NCBI GenBank assembly: GCA_001839685.1 | Contig: MLAK01001377.1 | Span: forward strand, 5,509-22,272 | Length of the DNA: 16,764 nucleotides | Reading direction: 5' to 3' | Source: Tritrichomonas foetus | Taxonomy: Eukaryota; Parabasalia; Tritrichomonadida; Tritrichomonadidae | Shown: positions 1 to 9,200 of the stretch, piece by piece | How positions within the stretch are numbered: position 1 is the stretch's first letter | Layout of the letters: every line of letters begins with the position of its first letter | Program-made: the position numbers and the translations under genes | Notes under the pieces: model-generated | Told to the model about the DNA's origin: nothing | What the model saw: only the letters and a program-made list of their open reading frames with translations | Databases searched by the model: none

Positions 1-292
1 ATTATTTAATTGTAATCCTATTAATAATATATAAATATTATAATTTAAAAATCAAGATACAGAGAAAACCAAATCCAAAAAAAAATTGTGAGAAAAAAAT
101 AAACCCCACAGAAATTTCTGAGAATTATTGAGATAAAAAGTGATTTTATAGCATTAATATCTTGATTATTTCTTATCATAAATCGTGCTTTTTATTATCA
201 TATGACCCTCCATCGAAAATTATAATGTTTTCCAAAATACAAAAATGAAGTATAAAAAAAATATTAATAATTTTGATATAAATAAAAAAAAT
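1..292. other. AT-rich intergenic DNA at the left edge
   Basis: This stretch is very AT-rich with many A and T runs, and no coding pattern was found on either strand beyond the zero-frame tail of the small gene to its right. That tail continues to 220 and is rich in Phe, Leu and Ile, as expected from AT-rich non-coding DNA. Nothing else is recognised. Confidence 0.5.
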
Positions 293-480
293 TTAGGCAT
301 CAATGAGAAGATTACGAATGTTTTGCCATCTAAATGGCGAGTCATCAGAAAATTCACTTGGCATCGAGTCTGGAAAAAAACATATTGGATTCCATTTTTC
401 TTGATTTGGTCTTTCAATCGTTGTATCTGTATCCCTGCTTGAGAATGTGCTGTTGAGGACTGCCAGTCTATTTTCTTCAT
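293..480 (-). CDS. Small hydrophilic protein (about 62 aa) needing a -1 frame change
   Basis: The function is not recognised. The start is the ATG at 478-480, 15 bases downstream of an Inr-like TCATA. The zero frame gives about 35 hydrophilic residues beginning MKKIDWQSSTAHSQ, rich in Gln, Lys and Ile. After that it would run into a hydrophobic tail that looks like translated non-coding DNA, ending at 220. In the -1 frame from 373 the reading continues in a balanced, coding-like way (PDSMPSEFSDDSPFRW..., 26 residues) and stops at a TAA followed by A at 293-295. The switch falls exactly on T TTT TTC in the mRNA (about 373-379; A7 run at 374-380 on the plus strand). The choices are programmed -1 frameshifting, a one-base deletion in a homopolymer (sequencing error or a broken gene), or chance. 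No similar family is known to me. Confidence 0.45.
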
Positions 481-492
481 ATACTAAAATTT

Positions 493-497
493 TATGA
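493..497 (-). promoter_or_regulatory. Inr-like TCATA upstream of the small gene
   Basis: TCATA fits the trichomonad initiator consensus TCA(+1)Y(T/A). The presumed +1 A (495) lies 15 bases before the ATG at 480, within the usual distance of 20 bases or so. A five-base motif is common by chance in AT-rich DNA, so this is supporting evidence only. Confidence 0.4.
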
Positions 498-1119
498 CAG
501 AAAAGATTTCAATACATTCATATTTGTCAAATGGAAATTGAATTAATTCAACATCACTGAGTTAAAACTATCAAAATTTTCGCGATTTTTAATTAAAAAT
601 CGATAGAAGAAGTGTAAATAGAATTATGGGAAGCAGTATTATAATCTTTGTGATTCTTGGAAAAAAAGCTTCTCACAATTTTTTTTTATGCTTTCTCCAA
701 AATCGCTCTTTTTTCGGTTTAATTGTTGCAAAATTTCAAAACTATGAATAAATATGGCTCATAACTATAAAAAATAGATTTAACAATTGACTGAAAGACT
801 TATCACCCGAAAACTGAAACAATAGCTTCTTCAGAATCATTTTCGAAATATTTTTGAATTCGGCCATTTGCGAAGTTTGCGATAAGGGAAATTTTCGTCA
901 TTCTTTTAGCTATTTGGGTTTTGATTTTTGACTGATGGTATTAAGTAATACTGATGATAAGGATCATTTTAGTGATTTCGTACGTTAAGACTATTTGGTT
1001 TGTATACATCTAGATGGCTTTCAATTTTAACATTGTAACTTTTTCATGTGATACTTGGTCCCAACAATTTCATATAGCATGTCACCAAAATTATCAAGAT
1101 TATTTTTCAACACAATCGA
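498..1119. other. Intergenic region without a recognised gene
   Basis: About 620 bases of AT-rich DNA lie between the divergent small gene and the ubiquitin hydrolase gene. It must carry the promoters of both. Several T and A tracts are visible (for example near 660-715). No intact reading frame, RNA gene or clear gene remnant was seen. Confidence 0.5.
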
Positions 1120-2433
1120 ATGAAGCCGAAATCTAATCATTTTCACGAGTCCGCCAAATATATAAAACTTTTCAAAGAAAGTGAACATGAAAAGTCTAAT
1201 TTTATTCAAGTCCAACGTCTTCTTTGGGAAAAATCGTTTTTCCCTCAACGCTTTCCAGCCTGCTCGTCTTTTCTCTGTTCAACATGCAATTCTAAATCGC
1301 GCAACTTATCATTTTGTTTACAGTGCGGAAGAGTTTATTGCCTTAATCATTTTTGTGACCATAATTGTCCGACTACATTTGGTGTTGACATTCTTACTCA
1401 CCAGCTATTTTTCTATGAAAAAGAAAACGGCCGCCGCTTTGTTTTTGATTCGTCGATTGATTATTTAATTATTTCTGCCAAACTGGCAATCATTGATGGA
1501 ATTCCATTTCAAGCAAAAATTGAACCATCTTCATCAATTTTTCCAACACGGCATACGCCGATGCCTCTCCAAAATTGTGGAAATACTTGCTGGATGAATT
1601 CTTTATTGCAGTGCTTGATAAGCAATCCTTTACTTCAGAAATGGTTTTTGAGTGAATCAATCAATATCACTGAAATCGATTGCCCAGAAGCAGCTGTTCA
1701 TAATCACTTATGCAGGTTGTTTTTAGCACAATTAGGTGAATCAACATTTTCAATAACTGATTACCTTTTTTCTGTATGGACAATGTCGCCTATTTTTGCA
1801 ACATCGAATCAATGCGATTCTCACGAGTTTTTCTTAGATTTACGATCAAAACTTGATGATTTTTACCAGAAAAAGTTCGAAAGCCAAGTTTTCAGTAGTA
1901 TTTTTAATTGCCAACTAAAAGTCATTGAAAGTTGTGAAAACTGTGATGATACACGAACTTTTATTGAAAACTCATCAGATTTAATTTTGAATATTGAAAA
2001 TTGTAGTAGTTTGTCTGAAGCACTTTCTAACTATTTACTTGGTTCAAGTCCAAGAACTTGTAATAATTGTCATAAACAATGTAAAAGACAATATTTCTTT
2101 AATACATTGCCATCAACATTAACTATAGCACTTGTTCGAGCAAGCTATTCTGAACGTTCAGTGAAAAATGTTCAATTAACAGATGAACTATCGCTAGATA
2201 ATTTTATTGATTTAGATAAAAAGAAAGAACTTGGAGACAGTCTCTATTCTTTAGTTGGAATGGTTGTAAGACCAGGATCTGGTGAAATGGGCCACTATTG
2301 GGCAAACGTGAAGAAAAATGGAATTTGGTACAGATGTGACGATAACAGTGTTTCGACAGTTGATATGAATTCTGCATTTCGAGATGATGCCTGTTTGCTT
2401 TTTTATATACGAAAAGGATTTGTTTATACATAA
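1120..2433 (+). CDS. Ubiquitin carboxyl-terminal hydrolase, USP family (C19), with N-terminal zinc finger
   Basis: A cysteine protease that removes ubiquitin from proteins; 437 aa. Residues 48-83 are a Cys/His-rich cluster (FLCSTC, FCLQCG, YCLNHFCDHNC) resembling a UBP-type zinc finger, which in relatives binds ubiquitin or docks the enzyme into a complex. The catalytic domain spans about 148-432. The Cys box is QNCGNTCWMNSLLQ with Cys157 as nucleophile. The QQDAHEF-like box is NQCDSHEFF (230-238). The His box is GEMGHYWANV with His392, followed by WYRCDDNSV, where Asp407 or Asp408 would complete the triad. CENC (272-275) and CNNC (314-317) form the fingers zinc site. The order, finger then short USP core, resembles Ubp8/USP22 of the SAGA complex, but that is an inference. 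The ATG at 1120 is the only plausible start: the frame has a stop 15 codons upstream and no other Met before residue 148. The stop is TAAA. All catalytic residues are present. Confidence 0.9.
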   Translation: MKPKSNHFHESAKYIKLFKESEHEKSNFIQVQRLLWEKSFFPQRFPACSSFLCSTCNSKSRNLSFCLQCGRVYCLNHFCDHNCPTTFGVDILTHQLFFYEKENGRRFVFDSSIDYLIISAKLAIIDGIPFQAKIEPSSSIFPTRHTPMPLQNCGNTCWMNSLLQCLISNPLLQKWFLSESINITEIDCPEAAVHNHLCRLFLAQLGESTFSITDYLFSVWTMSPIFATSNQCDSHEFFLDLRSKLDDFYQKKFESQVFSSIFNCQLKVIESCENCDDTRTFIENSSDLILNIENCSSLSEALSNYLLGSSPRTCNNCHKQCKRQYFFNTLPSTLTIALVRASYSERSVKNVQLTDELSLDNFIDLDKKKELGDSLYSLVGMVVRPGSGEMGHYWANVKKNGIWYRCDDNSVSTVDMNSAFRDDACLLFYIRKGFVYT

Positions 2434-2508
2434 ATTAATGTTTTTTATAAAAATTTTAACCCTCAAACTTCCATCATTTTTCTTTTTTCTCACCATCAAC
2501 ATTTTTAG

Positions 2509-2540
2509 ATGATAAAATATTATTTTGTGAATTTTATCAT
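2509..2540. repeat. 10-bp perfect inverted repeat, 12-base loop
   Basis: ATGATAAAAT (2509-2518) is matched by ATTTTATCAT (2531-2540). It sits about 75 bases after the ubiquitin hydrolase stop and before the LRR gene on the same strand. It could be a 3'-end hairpin, but it is so AT-rich that chance is a real alternative. Confidence 0.35.
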
Positions 2541-2667
2541 AATATTGAAAAATATGTATGATTAGAAATTATATTACAGTTTAATGAAGTATATTATCTT
2601 ATAATATTAACGAAAGATGAAAAATGATTATTGAGATTTTGAAAATAAAATTAAACGTACTTTAAAA

Positions 2668-3540
2668 ATGGATGCACGCGAATTGATCGAAAGAAAAAGA
2701 GAATTCCATAAAAACAAAGTTAAATATCAACTATCAATACAAAGAACCTCTTTGTCCCGTGAAGGACTTCTCAATCTCTCAGATTTAAGAATAGATTCAT
2801 TAAAAGATTTGGGCACTCAAAAATATCTCAAAACACTCAATATTTCTGAAACAGACATAGCATCATTAGAATCCCTTCCACCACAACCAAATCTTCAACA
2901 AATCGTTTGCGACAATACAGATATTGATTCGTTTGTTGGCTTATCTCGTCATCCAAAATTGAAGTCAGTGTCATTTTTACATACTCCTCTTTCTGAAAGA
3001 GAGAATTTCCGCTTATCCTGCCTTGTTATCGTTGGTCAGATGCTTTCAGTTATTAACGGAGTTCCTGTCACCCAAAGAGAGAGGATTCAAGCTGCTGAGT
3101 ATCCAGTGATTTCGCGCTATTTGTTAGAGGCCGGTTGGGACATTCAAGTTCCAGTTCCATCAATTGATGATTTCCGCGAACTCGCCATGGACTTCCGCCT
3201 TAAGCTGAAAGGCTGCGATTTGGAATTCACAAATGATGAATCACAGAAATACCTGATTCCACCTCCACAGCTTGTTCCAATAAATACATTCCAAGTTGCT
3301 GATTTTGATGAAGACCTCGAAGACGACGAAATGGAGACTCCAAAGGATATTGACTTAGACATAGATTTACAGAATTTTATTTATGAAAAGTTACATAGCA
3401 TTGGAATCAATGTCACAAAAGGACCAAATATGCAAAGAGAAATTGTTGCTGCAGTTAGTGGACTTGCTGATCTCGTTAAGAATTTTGAAGGCTGTTATAA
3501 AGAAGTCTTTCAATTAAACGACTACTATACAGAGGAATAG
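2668..3540 (+). CDS. Small leucine-rich-repeat protein with acidic C-terminal region
   Basis: 290 aa, cytoplasmic by appearance: no signal peptide or membrane segment. Residues about 35-110 form three to four short leucine-rich repeats (LKDLG..KYLKTLNIS.TDIASLESL, PNLQQIVCDNTDI, HPKLKSVSF). They are followed by a cap-like segment (RENFRLSCLVIVGQMLSVINGVPV, about 111-134), which resembles the end of LRR domains in U2A'-type proteins. Residues 213-234 are rich in Asp and Glu (DFDEDLEDDEMETPKD). The last 55 residues are probably helical. LRR domains of this type bind protein partners; the partner cannot be told from the sequence. The ATG at 2668 is the first in the frame, and the upstream 30 bases lack a TCAYW motif. 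The stop is TAG. The family assignment is fairly sure, the function unknown. Confidence 0.75.
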   Translation: MDARELIERKREFHKNKVKYQLSIQRTSLSREGLLNLSDLRIDSLKDLGTQKYLKTLNISETDIASLESLPPQPNLQQIVCDNTDIDSFVGLSRHPKLKSVSFLHTPLSERENFRLSCLVIVGQMLSVINGVPVTQRERIQAAEYPVISRYLLEAGWDIQVPVPSIDDFRELAMDFRLKLKGCDLEFTNDESQKYLIPPPQLVPINTFQVADFDEDLEDDEMETPKDIDLDIDLQNFIYEKLHSIGINVTKGPNMQREIVAAVSGLADLVKNFEGCYKEVFQLNDYYTEE

Positions 3541-4111
3541 TTAAATAATGAATAATTGCAATGCGATATCATCACAACATCAAAAGTACTTCAAAAGAAA
3601 CTTAACAATTGAGCTTTTTAATAAAATTAATGTGAATTCTACCTCATTATTCTGGATTTTGTTTCATAATTTAAAATTGATTTGTATCAGTGTAATACTT
3701 CACCTTAATTTAGGTCTCCATGCTTATGTCCAATATGAATTCGTGTGAGAATTATTTTAGTAATCTAATTAATTCTACTAGAGTTGTATAACTTCCTGTA
3801 TAGTTAGGAGGAGGATCATCTCAAATAGATAAAGATGCCATACATATTCAGATTTTTTTCAAACCCTAGGTATAATTTTTTCCAATACTTGGCATACATG
3901 AGAAACCTACTTTAATTAATTACCTATTAATTAAATGTAAATGTTATTTTCTATTTAATTAGATGAGATAAAGTAACTGCATAAAAATGACTTCAATTAA
4001 ATACTTTACAACAGGATAAAACTGAATGGTTTACATCATAAAGTTTACAATTAAGTTGTATTGTATACTTTACATCTAATTAAAATCAATAAAATACCAT
4101 AAAAAGAAAAA
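3541..4111. other. Intergenic region upstream of Exo70 with inverted and direct short repeats
   Basis: About 570 bases. A 66-codon frame at 3548-3748 has poor coding character and begins just after the LRR stop, so it is not called. A 10-bp perfect inverted repeat lies at 3911-3920 and 3926-3935 (TTTAATTAAT, loop TACCT, ATTAATTAAA). TTTACA occurs four times at 4005, 4030, 4044 and 4069, spaced 25, 14 and 25 bases, ending 38 bases before the Exo70 ATG. These may be promoter elements. Confidence 0.4.
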
Positions 4112-5920
4112 ATGTCTGAAATTCCGAATCCTGATTCGCTCAACGATCCAGCAGAGCAGCTGAAGGCAATTCGTAGATTACGAGAAACATCTAAATTTAA
4201 ATTATCGCAACTTGATAATTCGATTCAACGCTTTACGTCCAGATTCGATCAACAAAAGGAGTCATTAACCGAATTGTACGACACGACACAAAAGCATCAA
4301 CGTTATCTAACCAACGTTATTACGACTCGCGATAGTCTCCAGCATACGCTTGATTTGGTAACAACCGGAAAACGATTAGGACCAACAATTTACAAAGATA
4401 TCGACACAAATTTCGAAGAATATATTGCAGCAATGGACGAAATCAATAAAGCTTTAGATATGCTGTCAACTTTGAACTTCGAAGACGGAAGGAAAGCCAA
4501 ATCAAATTTAACATTGCTCCAGGACGTTGGAAGGAAGTCACTTCTTACATATTTCATGTCACTCAATGAGAAATACAACAAAGGATTTCCACAAACCTAC
4601 TTCAGTTTCGATAATGATAAAAATTTCGTTATAAGGAACGAAGATCTAAATAAAAATATAACGTATCCCATAACAGACGATGATTTCAGAAAAATGGGAG
4701 AAGTTGTTCGTGTTTTGAAGGATCTTTTCGATAAAGATTATCTTGTCAAATATGCAGAAGCACGTCGGCAATTTCTTGAAGATTCTTTGAGGAAATTAAT
4801 CAAAGCAACCAAAACTAGAACAACATTATCAGGAAACATTGATCCTTTATTGATTCCTTCCTATTTTTATCACTCACATCCAATTCATATGTTGCTTCTG
4901 ACATTCAATTTCCTGGTTGATAGAGAAACCGAAATGGCCCATAAAATCTTCATTAATCAAGTTGATTTCATTTGTGTAATGAATATGCTTTTGAGTGAAA
5001 CATTAACCGAAATTATTGATATCATTAAAAAGAACTGTTATCAAACATTAAACCAACATGTTGATTGTCTTTTCGATCTTGATCTTGCGCAAACTTTGCA
5101 AACAATCGTTCCAACATTTGATAAATACGTAGAAGGTAATCAAAAAATGCAACAGGAAAACTTCAAGAAAATCATTGCGCCATTTTATTCTACAATTAAA
5201 AGTACATTTGAAAATCTGAATTCTGCGATTGAAAAACATGATCCTGCTTTCCTTCCATTTGATGGTGGTGTTTCTCCACTCACATCAAACGTACTTTTAT
5301 TCTTAATCCACTTGTTCCCTTATGAGAGTGTTCTAAATGTGATTTCAACGACGGAAAAAATCGTTACGAAAGCGATTCATTCTCTTGCAGCAAACATTGA
5401 ATCAAAGGCAAGTCATTATAGTGATCAAGTACTCACACAATTATTTATTATGAACAACTTCCATTTTGTTTATACAACTATTCAATCTTCAAAACTTGCT
5501 GATGCAATTTCACCTGAAAATAAAAGCAGAATTGAAGATAAAATTCAAAGGGCACAAGAAGAATATATTAAACTTACATGGGATACTGCTTTCTCTAAAT
5601 TAAATGTCGATAACATTGGTGACATTGATGCCAAAACTGGTCTTAACAAGAAACAGAGATATATTGTTAAAATGGCATTCAAAAACTTCAGAGATAGAAT
5701 TGATGAACTTCGACAAAAACATCAAGGATACAACACAAAGAACGCAAAACTTATGTCAACAATTATGAATGATACACTTAGAAAGGTTAGCCAGAAATAT
5801 GAAAAATTCTGGTCCAAATGGAAACAAAGTGGTTTCTCCAAAACTCCTGAAAAGTGGATTTGTTATCAACCATCAACACTTTCACAGATGGTGACAAAAT
5901 TATATACTCCTTCAAAATAA
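4112..5920 (+). CDS. EXO70: Exocyst complex subunit Exo70
   Basis: 602 aa, close to the usual length of Exo70 (yeast about 620). Exo70 is the exocyst subunit that binds phosphoinositides and Rho-type GTPases at the plasma membrane and helps tether secretory vesicles. Residues about 14-75 form the N-terminal coiled coil. Residues 85-155 follow the Exo70 pattern GP...Y..I...FEEYIAAMDEINKALDML...LLQDV. At about 207-229 DYLVKYAEARRQFLEDSL matches the family's Y..R...LE.SL core motif. The C-terminal part is the strongest evidence: near 513-535 KKQRYIVKMAFKNFRDRIDEL corresponds to the conserved K.RFk.FN..f.EL helix. It is followed by KVSQKYEKFW and, at the end, TPEKWICYQPSTLSQMVTKLY, matching the peKYikytp...l..lF signature. 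The C-terminal segment is rich in Lys, as expected for lipid binding. There is no signal peptide or membrane helix. The start is the first ATG, preceded by an A-rich stretch. The stop is TAAA. Confidence 0.87.
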   Translation: MSEIPNPDSLNDPAEQLKAIRRLRETSKFKLSQLDNSIQRFTSRFDQQKESLTELYDTTQKHQRYLTNVITTRDSLQHTLDLVTTGKRLGPTIYKDIDTNFEEYIAAMDEINKALDMLSTLNFEDGRKAKSNLTLLQDVGRKSLLTYFMSLNEKYNKGFPQTYFSFDNDKNFVIRNEDLNKNITYPITDDDFRKMGEVVRVLKDLFDKDYLVKYAEARRQFLEDSLRKLIKATKTRTTLSGNIDPLLIPSYFYHSHPIHMLLLTFNFLVDRETEMAHKIFINQVDFICVMNMLLSETLTEIIDIIKKNCYQTLNQHVDCLFDLDLAQTLQTIVPTFDKYVEGNQKMQQENFKKIIAPFYSTIKSTFENLNSAIEKHDPAFLPFDGGVSPLTSNVLLFLIHLFPYESVLNVISTTEKIVTKAIHSLAANIESKASHYSDQVLTQLFIMNNFHFVYTTIQSSKLADAISPENKSRIEDKIQRAQEEYIKLTWDTAFSKLNVDNIGDIDAKTGLNKKQRYIVKMAFKNFRDRIDELRQKHQGYNTKNAKLMSTIMNDTLRKVSQKYEKFWSKWKQSGFSKTPEKWICYQPSTLSQMVTKLYTPSK

Positions 5921-6278
5921 AAGAAATGGAAGAGGAACCACAATTATGTTTACTTTTTTATCAATTTGATTAAACAAATTATTAAACATCTAGTCCGATT
6001 TTATTAATTTTATTTCTACATTTTAAGCATCATTCTATTATTAATATATTTCTGATTTGAATCGATTCTGTCATCTTCATTGTTAATCTAGATGAATGAA
6101 AAAGCGCACCTACTTTTATCTTTCGATGATGGTAATAAAGAATTATATATATTATTATAATGAACAACATTATTCTTTCTTCTTCATGACTCATGAATTA
6201 TGAACACACTAGTGTTGATATCAATGACTAAAGGACCAAATAACTAGTCAAATATTTCCTATTTGTTCACCTGAGTGA
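5921..6278. other. Intergenic region with small palindromes before the 1383-aa gene
   Basis: About 360 bases. Three short inverted repeats stand in the last 100 bases: TTCATGA-c-TCATGAA (6183-6197), ACACTAGTGT (6206-6215), and TTCAC-CTGA-GTGAA (6266-6279), whose right arm includes the A of the start codon. They may be binding sites or chance. No gene was seen. Confidence 0.4.
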
Positions 6279-9200
6279 ATGAGTGATTCTAAAAACACAG
6301 AATCATTACCGAATGAGCAAAATTCGCAAACACAGGTACCAACAATAACAGAAGAATCACTCAAATCCATCATTTCGAAATACGCCCAAGCCGATAATTT
6401 AATAAATTCCGAGCTCGGCTATCTCACGAAAAATCCACGAACTGACATCACTTCGAAATTCTTCTCATTAGTCGATGTTTTTAGCGACCTTTTTGACATT
6501 TCGCCTCTTCCACGAAATCAGAATCGCCTTTTTTTCGCGTCCTTTCTGGTCCTCCACCATTACGCAGTAGATCTGTACCAGCCTGGAGTTTCCCATTCTG
6601 ATGTTGATTTTTCAGCCCAGTGGAGGGTTTTTTCAGCGATCTTCAAAACGTATCAAATGACATTCTTGCCAATCGACTATTCAAACGCAATCGAATCACT
6701 CAAACTCGCAATTAATCCTTTCCAGCCAGCCATGAATCAAAATTCCGGCAATAATCGAATAATGTCCACATTAAATAACTTTTTTCAAACAATCTCTCAA
6801 ATTTCTGATACAAAACCAACTTACGAAAGTTTTACATCAGTCATTTCAGACTTCAAAAAACTCAATTCTATGATCAAAAATTTCTGCCAAGAAATTAAAC
6901 AAACCCCACCTCATCTTTTTAATTCGTTACATTTATTAGAATATGTTCTGACATTTGGAATGCGATTTATTAAGGTTAGAGATTTGGTTCGTTCAATTGA
7001 CCAACAAATTGAAAAATGTAAAATCATTTCAATTCACCTTCCCACATCACCAGTTGAACATCGTCGATTTTTATCATCATCCATTAAAATTATGCAAGTT
7101 GAAAACCGTTTAATCTCATATCGAGTTCCAGATTCATGTAAAGATAGAAATATGAATGAATTTTCACCTTCTTCAATTTTACAGCACTTTTTAGCAACAC
7201 TTTCTTTATACCGTGATAATAAATTATTCGCAATCTGGAAACAGTTTACCTCTACATCTGCTCAGCTCCAAGTTTTGTATGATCGAAAACATGAAACCCA
7301 AGCTGTTGAAAATCTTCATCAAGAACTTTATATGTTACCTAAAAATCCCCATATTATATCACTTTATGAAGAATTTAAGCGAATTTTCATGAATGCCTCA
7401 GTTGATTCAACTTCAAAATCACTTCATCCACTTTCTCATTGTATTTTACTCCTTCTTAAACTTGGAAAAGAGTGTTCAAACTCAATTGTAGCAAATATCA
7501 CAACTCAAGTAATAGATTGTATAGTTTCACGTCTCTTAATTGCAAAGACGCGAGATGACCAACAAAACATGCACTATGTAATTTATCTAGTTACAGCGCC
7601 TTCGTGTAGAAAAAAAGAAAATTCATACAAGGCATTAGTATCACTTAGGGATACAACCAAAAACATAATATCAACTTTTCGGGCAACAAACAGTCTCCAA
7701 ACAAAAGCATTACAAATATTGAAAAATTATTCATACTATTTAGATTTACTTATTTCATCATCAATTAATGAGCAATTATCAAAAGATGTTTTAAAATATC
7801 ATATCAATCCAAAATATATCGCAAAATATTTAACACTTTTCTTTAATTCTATAGTTCACGATTTTAAATTGACTTCTATTTCTGTACCACCCATTGCATT
7901 CACATCATATAGTGACAATAGTGGTAAAATTAGCATGAATGATATTAAACGTATAACTCAATTACTACTGACAGAGCGTTGGAAAGATCATGATGCCCAA
8001 TTTTTCTTAATGCAGTATTCCAAGTTGAGTCTATTTTTGGTCCAAGTGAAGTCATTTATTGAGATGTCAGACGTTACAATTGACATTAATTTAAAGCCGA
8101 CTGATGACGATAATGGTACTTTAAATCAAACTTTCACTGAATTAATTCAGCTTGAACAAAAAGAAAATTCATTATTCACTGAAAAAGAGCGGATTGAATT
8201 TGCCGTTGTTTTAATGCCACTTTTGTTGAAATTATTATATAAAAATGTTGAAAAAAGGTCAAAAGAAGAAATCATGGAAAAAATTGTCAAAACTCTTTTT
8301 GTACCACGATGTTCAGATTCAATTAGTGATTGTTATAGTGTGATAGATTATTTCGAACAACTTGCAAACAAAATGCATAATTTAAGAACCTATGTTGAAA
8401 AGATGAAGACTACGTTCTTTGCAACTTATGATGATGTGTTCGACCAATTGGTAAAATTGAACGGTCAAAAATTATTAGATGAAATTAAAGCAACCGATAA
8501 ATCATTATTTGAGGAAGCTGAAGCCAAATATCATAATTTCGAAAAATATTGCGTACTATGTCGTCTATTTCATCATCTAACAGTACGATTCCAAGAATTT
8601 GGTCAATCACTATTTCCATATATTATGTATCTTTCACAAATTAATCATTCTTCTCTAATTTCGCAAATAATTAGTGATGGTATTAATTTAGGTATCATAA
8701 ATAGAACCTATAAGAAATATTCAGATGACATCATATCATGTATTGGCAATAATAAATTTTCATCAATTGATATTATTGATGTTGGCTTAATGATAAAACA
8801 ATATACTGAATTTGATGTAATGGAGCCAATAAAAGCATTAATTCATTATTTCGATCGATGGGCTGTGTTAATCAAAGAAGCGATAAATGCATCAATTCAT
8901 GATATCTGCACTATGAAAGATTTATCCCTGATGAGAAAATACTTATTGGACTGTTTAGATAATCCAATGCCCCATAAAATTGAGAAAGCTGTTGCCGTTG
9001 TAAATAAGTTCCCTAAAAATATACAAACATTTGAATCGAAGGTAATCTTTAGCCTTTCCAAAGGTTTCCTTGTACGTGCAAAATGTGTTTATAATATTCT
9101 TCTACTCAAGAAGTACCATAATTCACTTCGCTTTATGAACAATAATGGTGCCAATCCTGCTGAAAGTCAGACAACCAGTTATTTACAGATTATTCGATCG

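Noticed and set aside
1027..1248. 73-codon minus-strand frame
   Set aside because: It overlaps the start of the deubiquitinase gene and has no initiator motif or protein-like features.
3144..3362. Ser-rich minus-strand frame
   Set aside because: It is antisense to the Asp/Glu-rich part of the LRR gene, and the serines mirror the acidic codons.
3548..3748. 66-codon plus-strand frame just after the LRR gene
   Set aside because: It begins 8 bases after the LRR stop, has no initiator motif and no recognisable domain; composition is that of AT-rich non-coding DNA.
6288..6300. TCTAAAAACACAG, similar to the trichomonad 3' splice motif ACTAACACACAG
   Set aside because: No GTATGT-type 5' splice site lies upstream, spacing of the branch part differs, and the reading frame is open across it.
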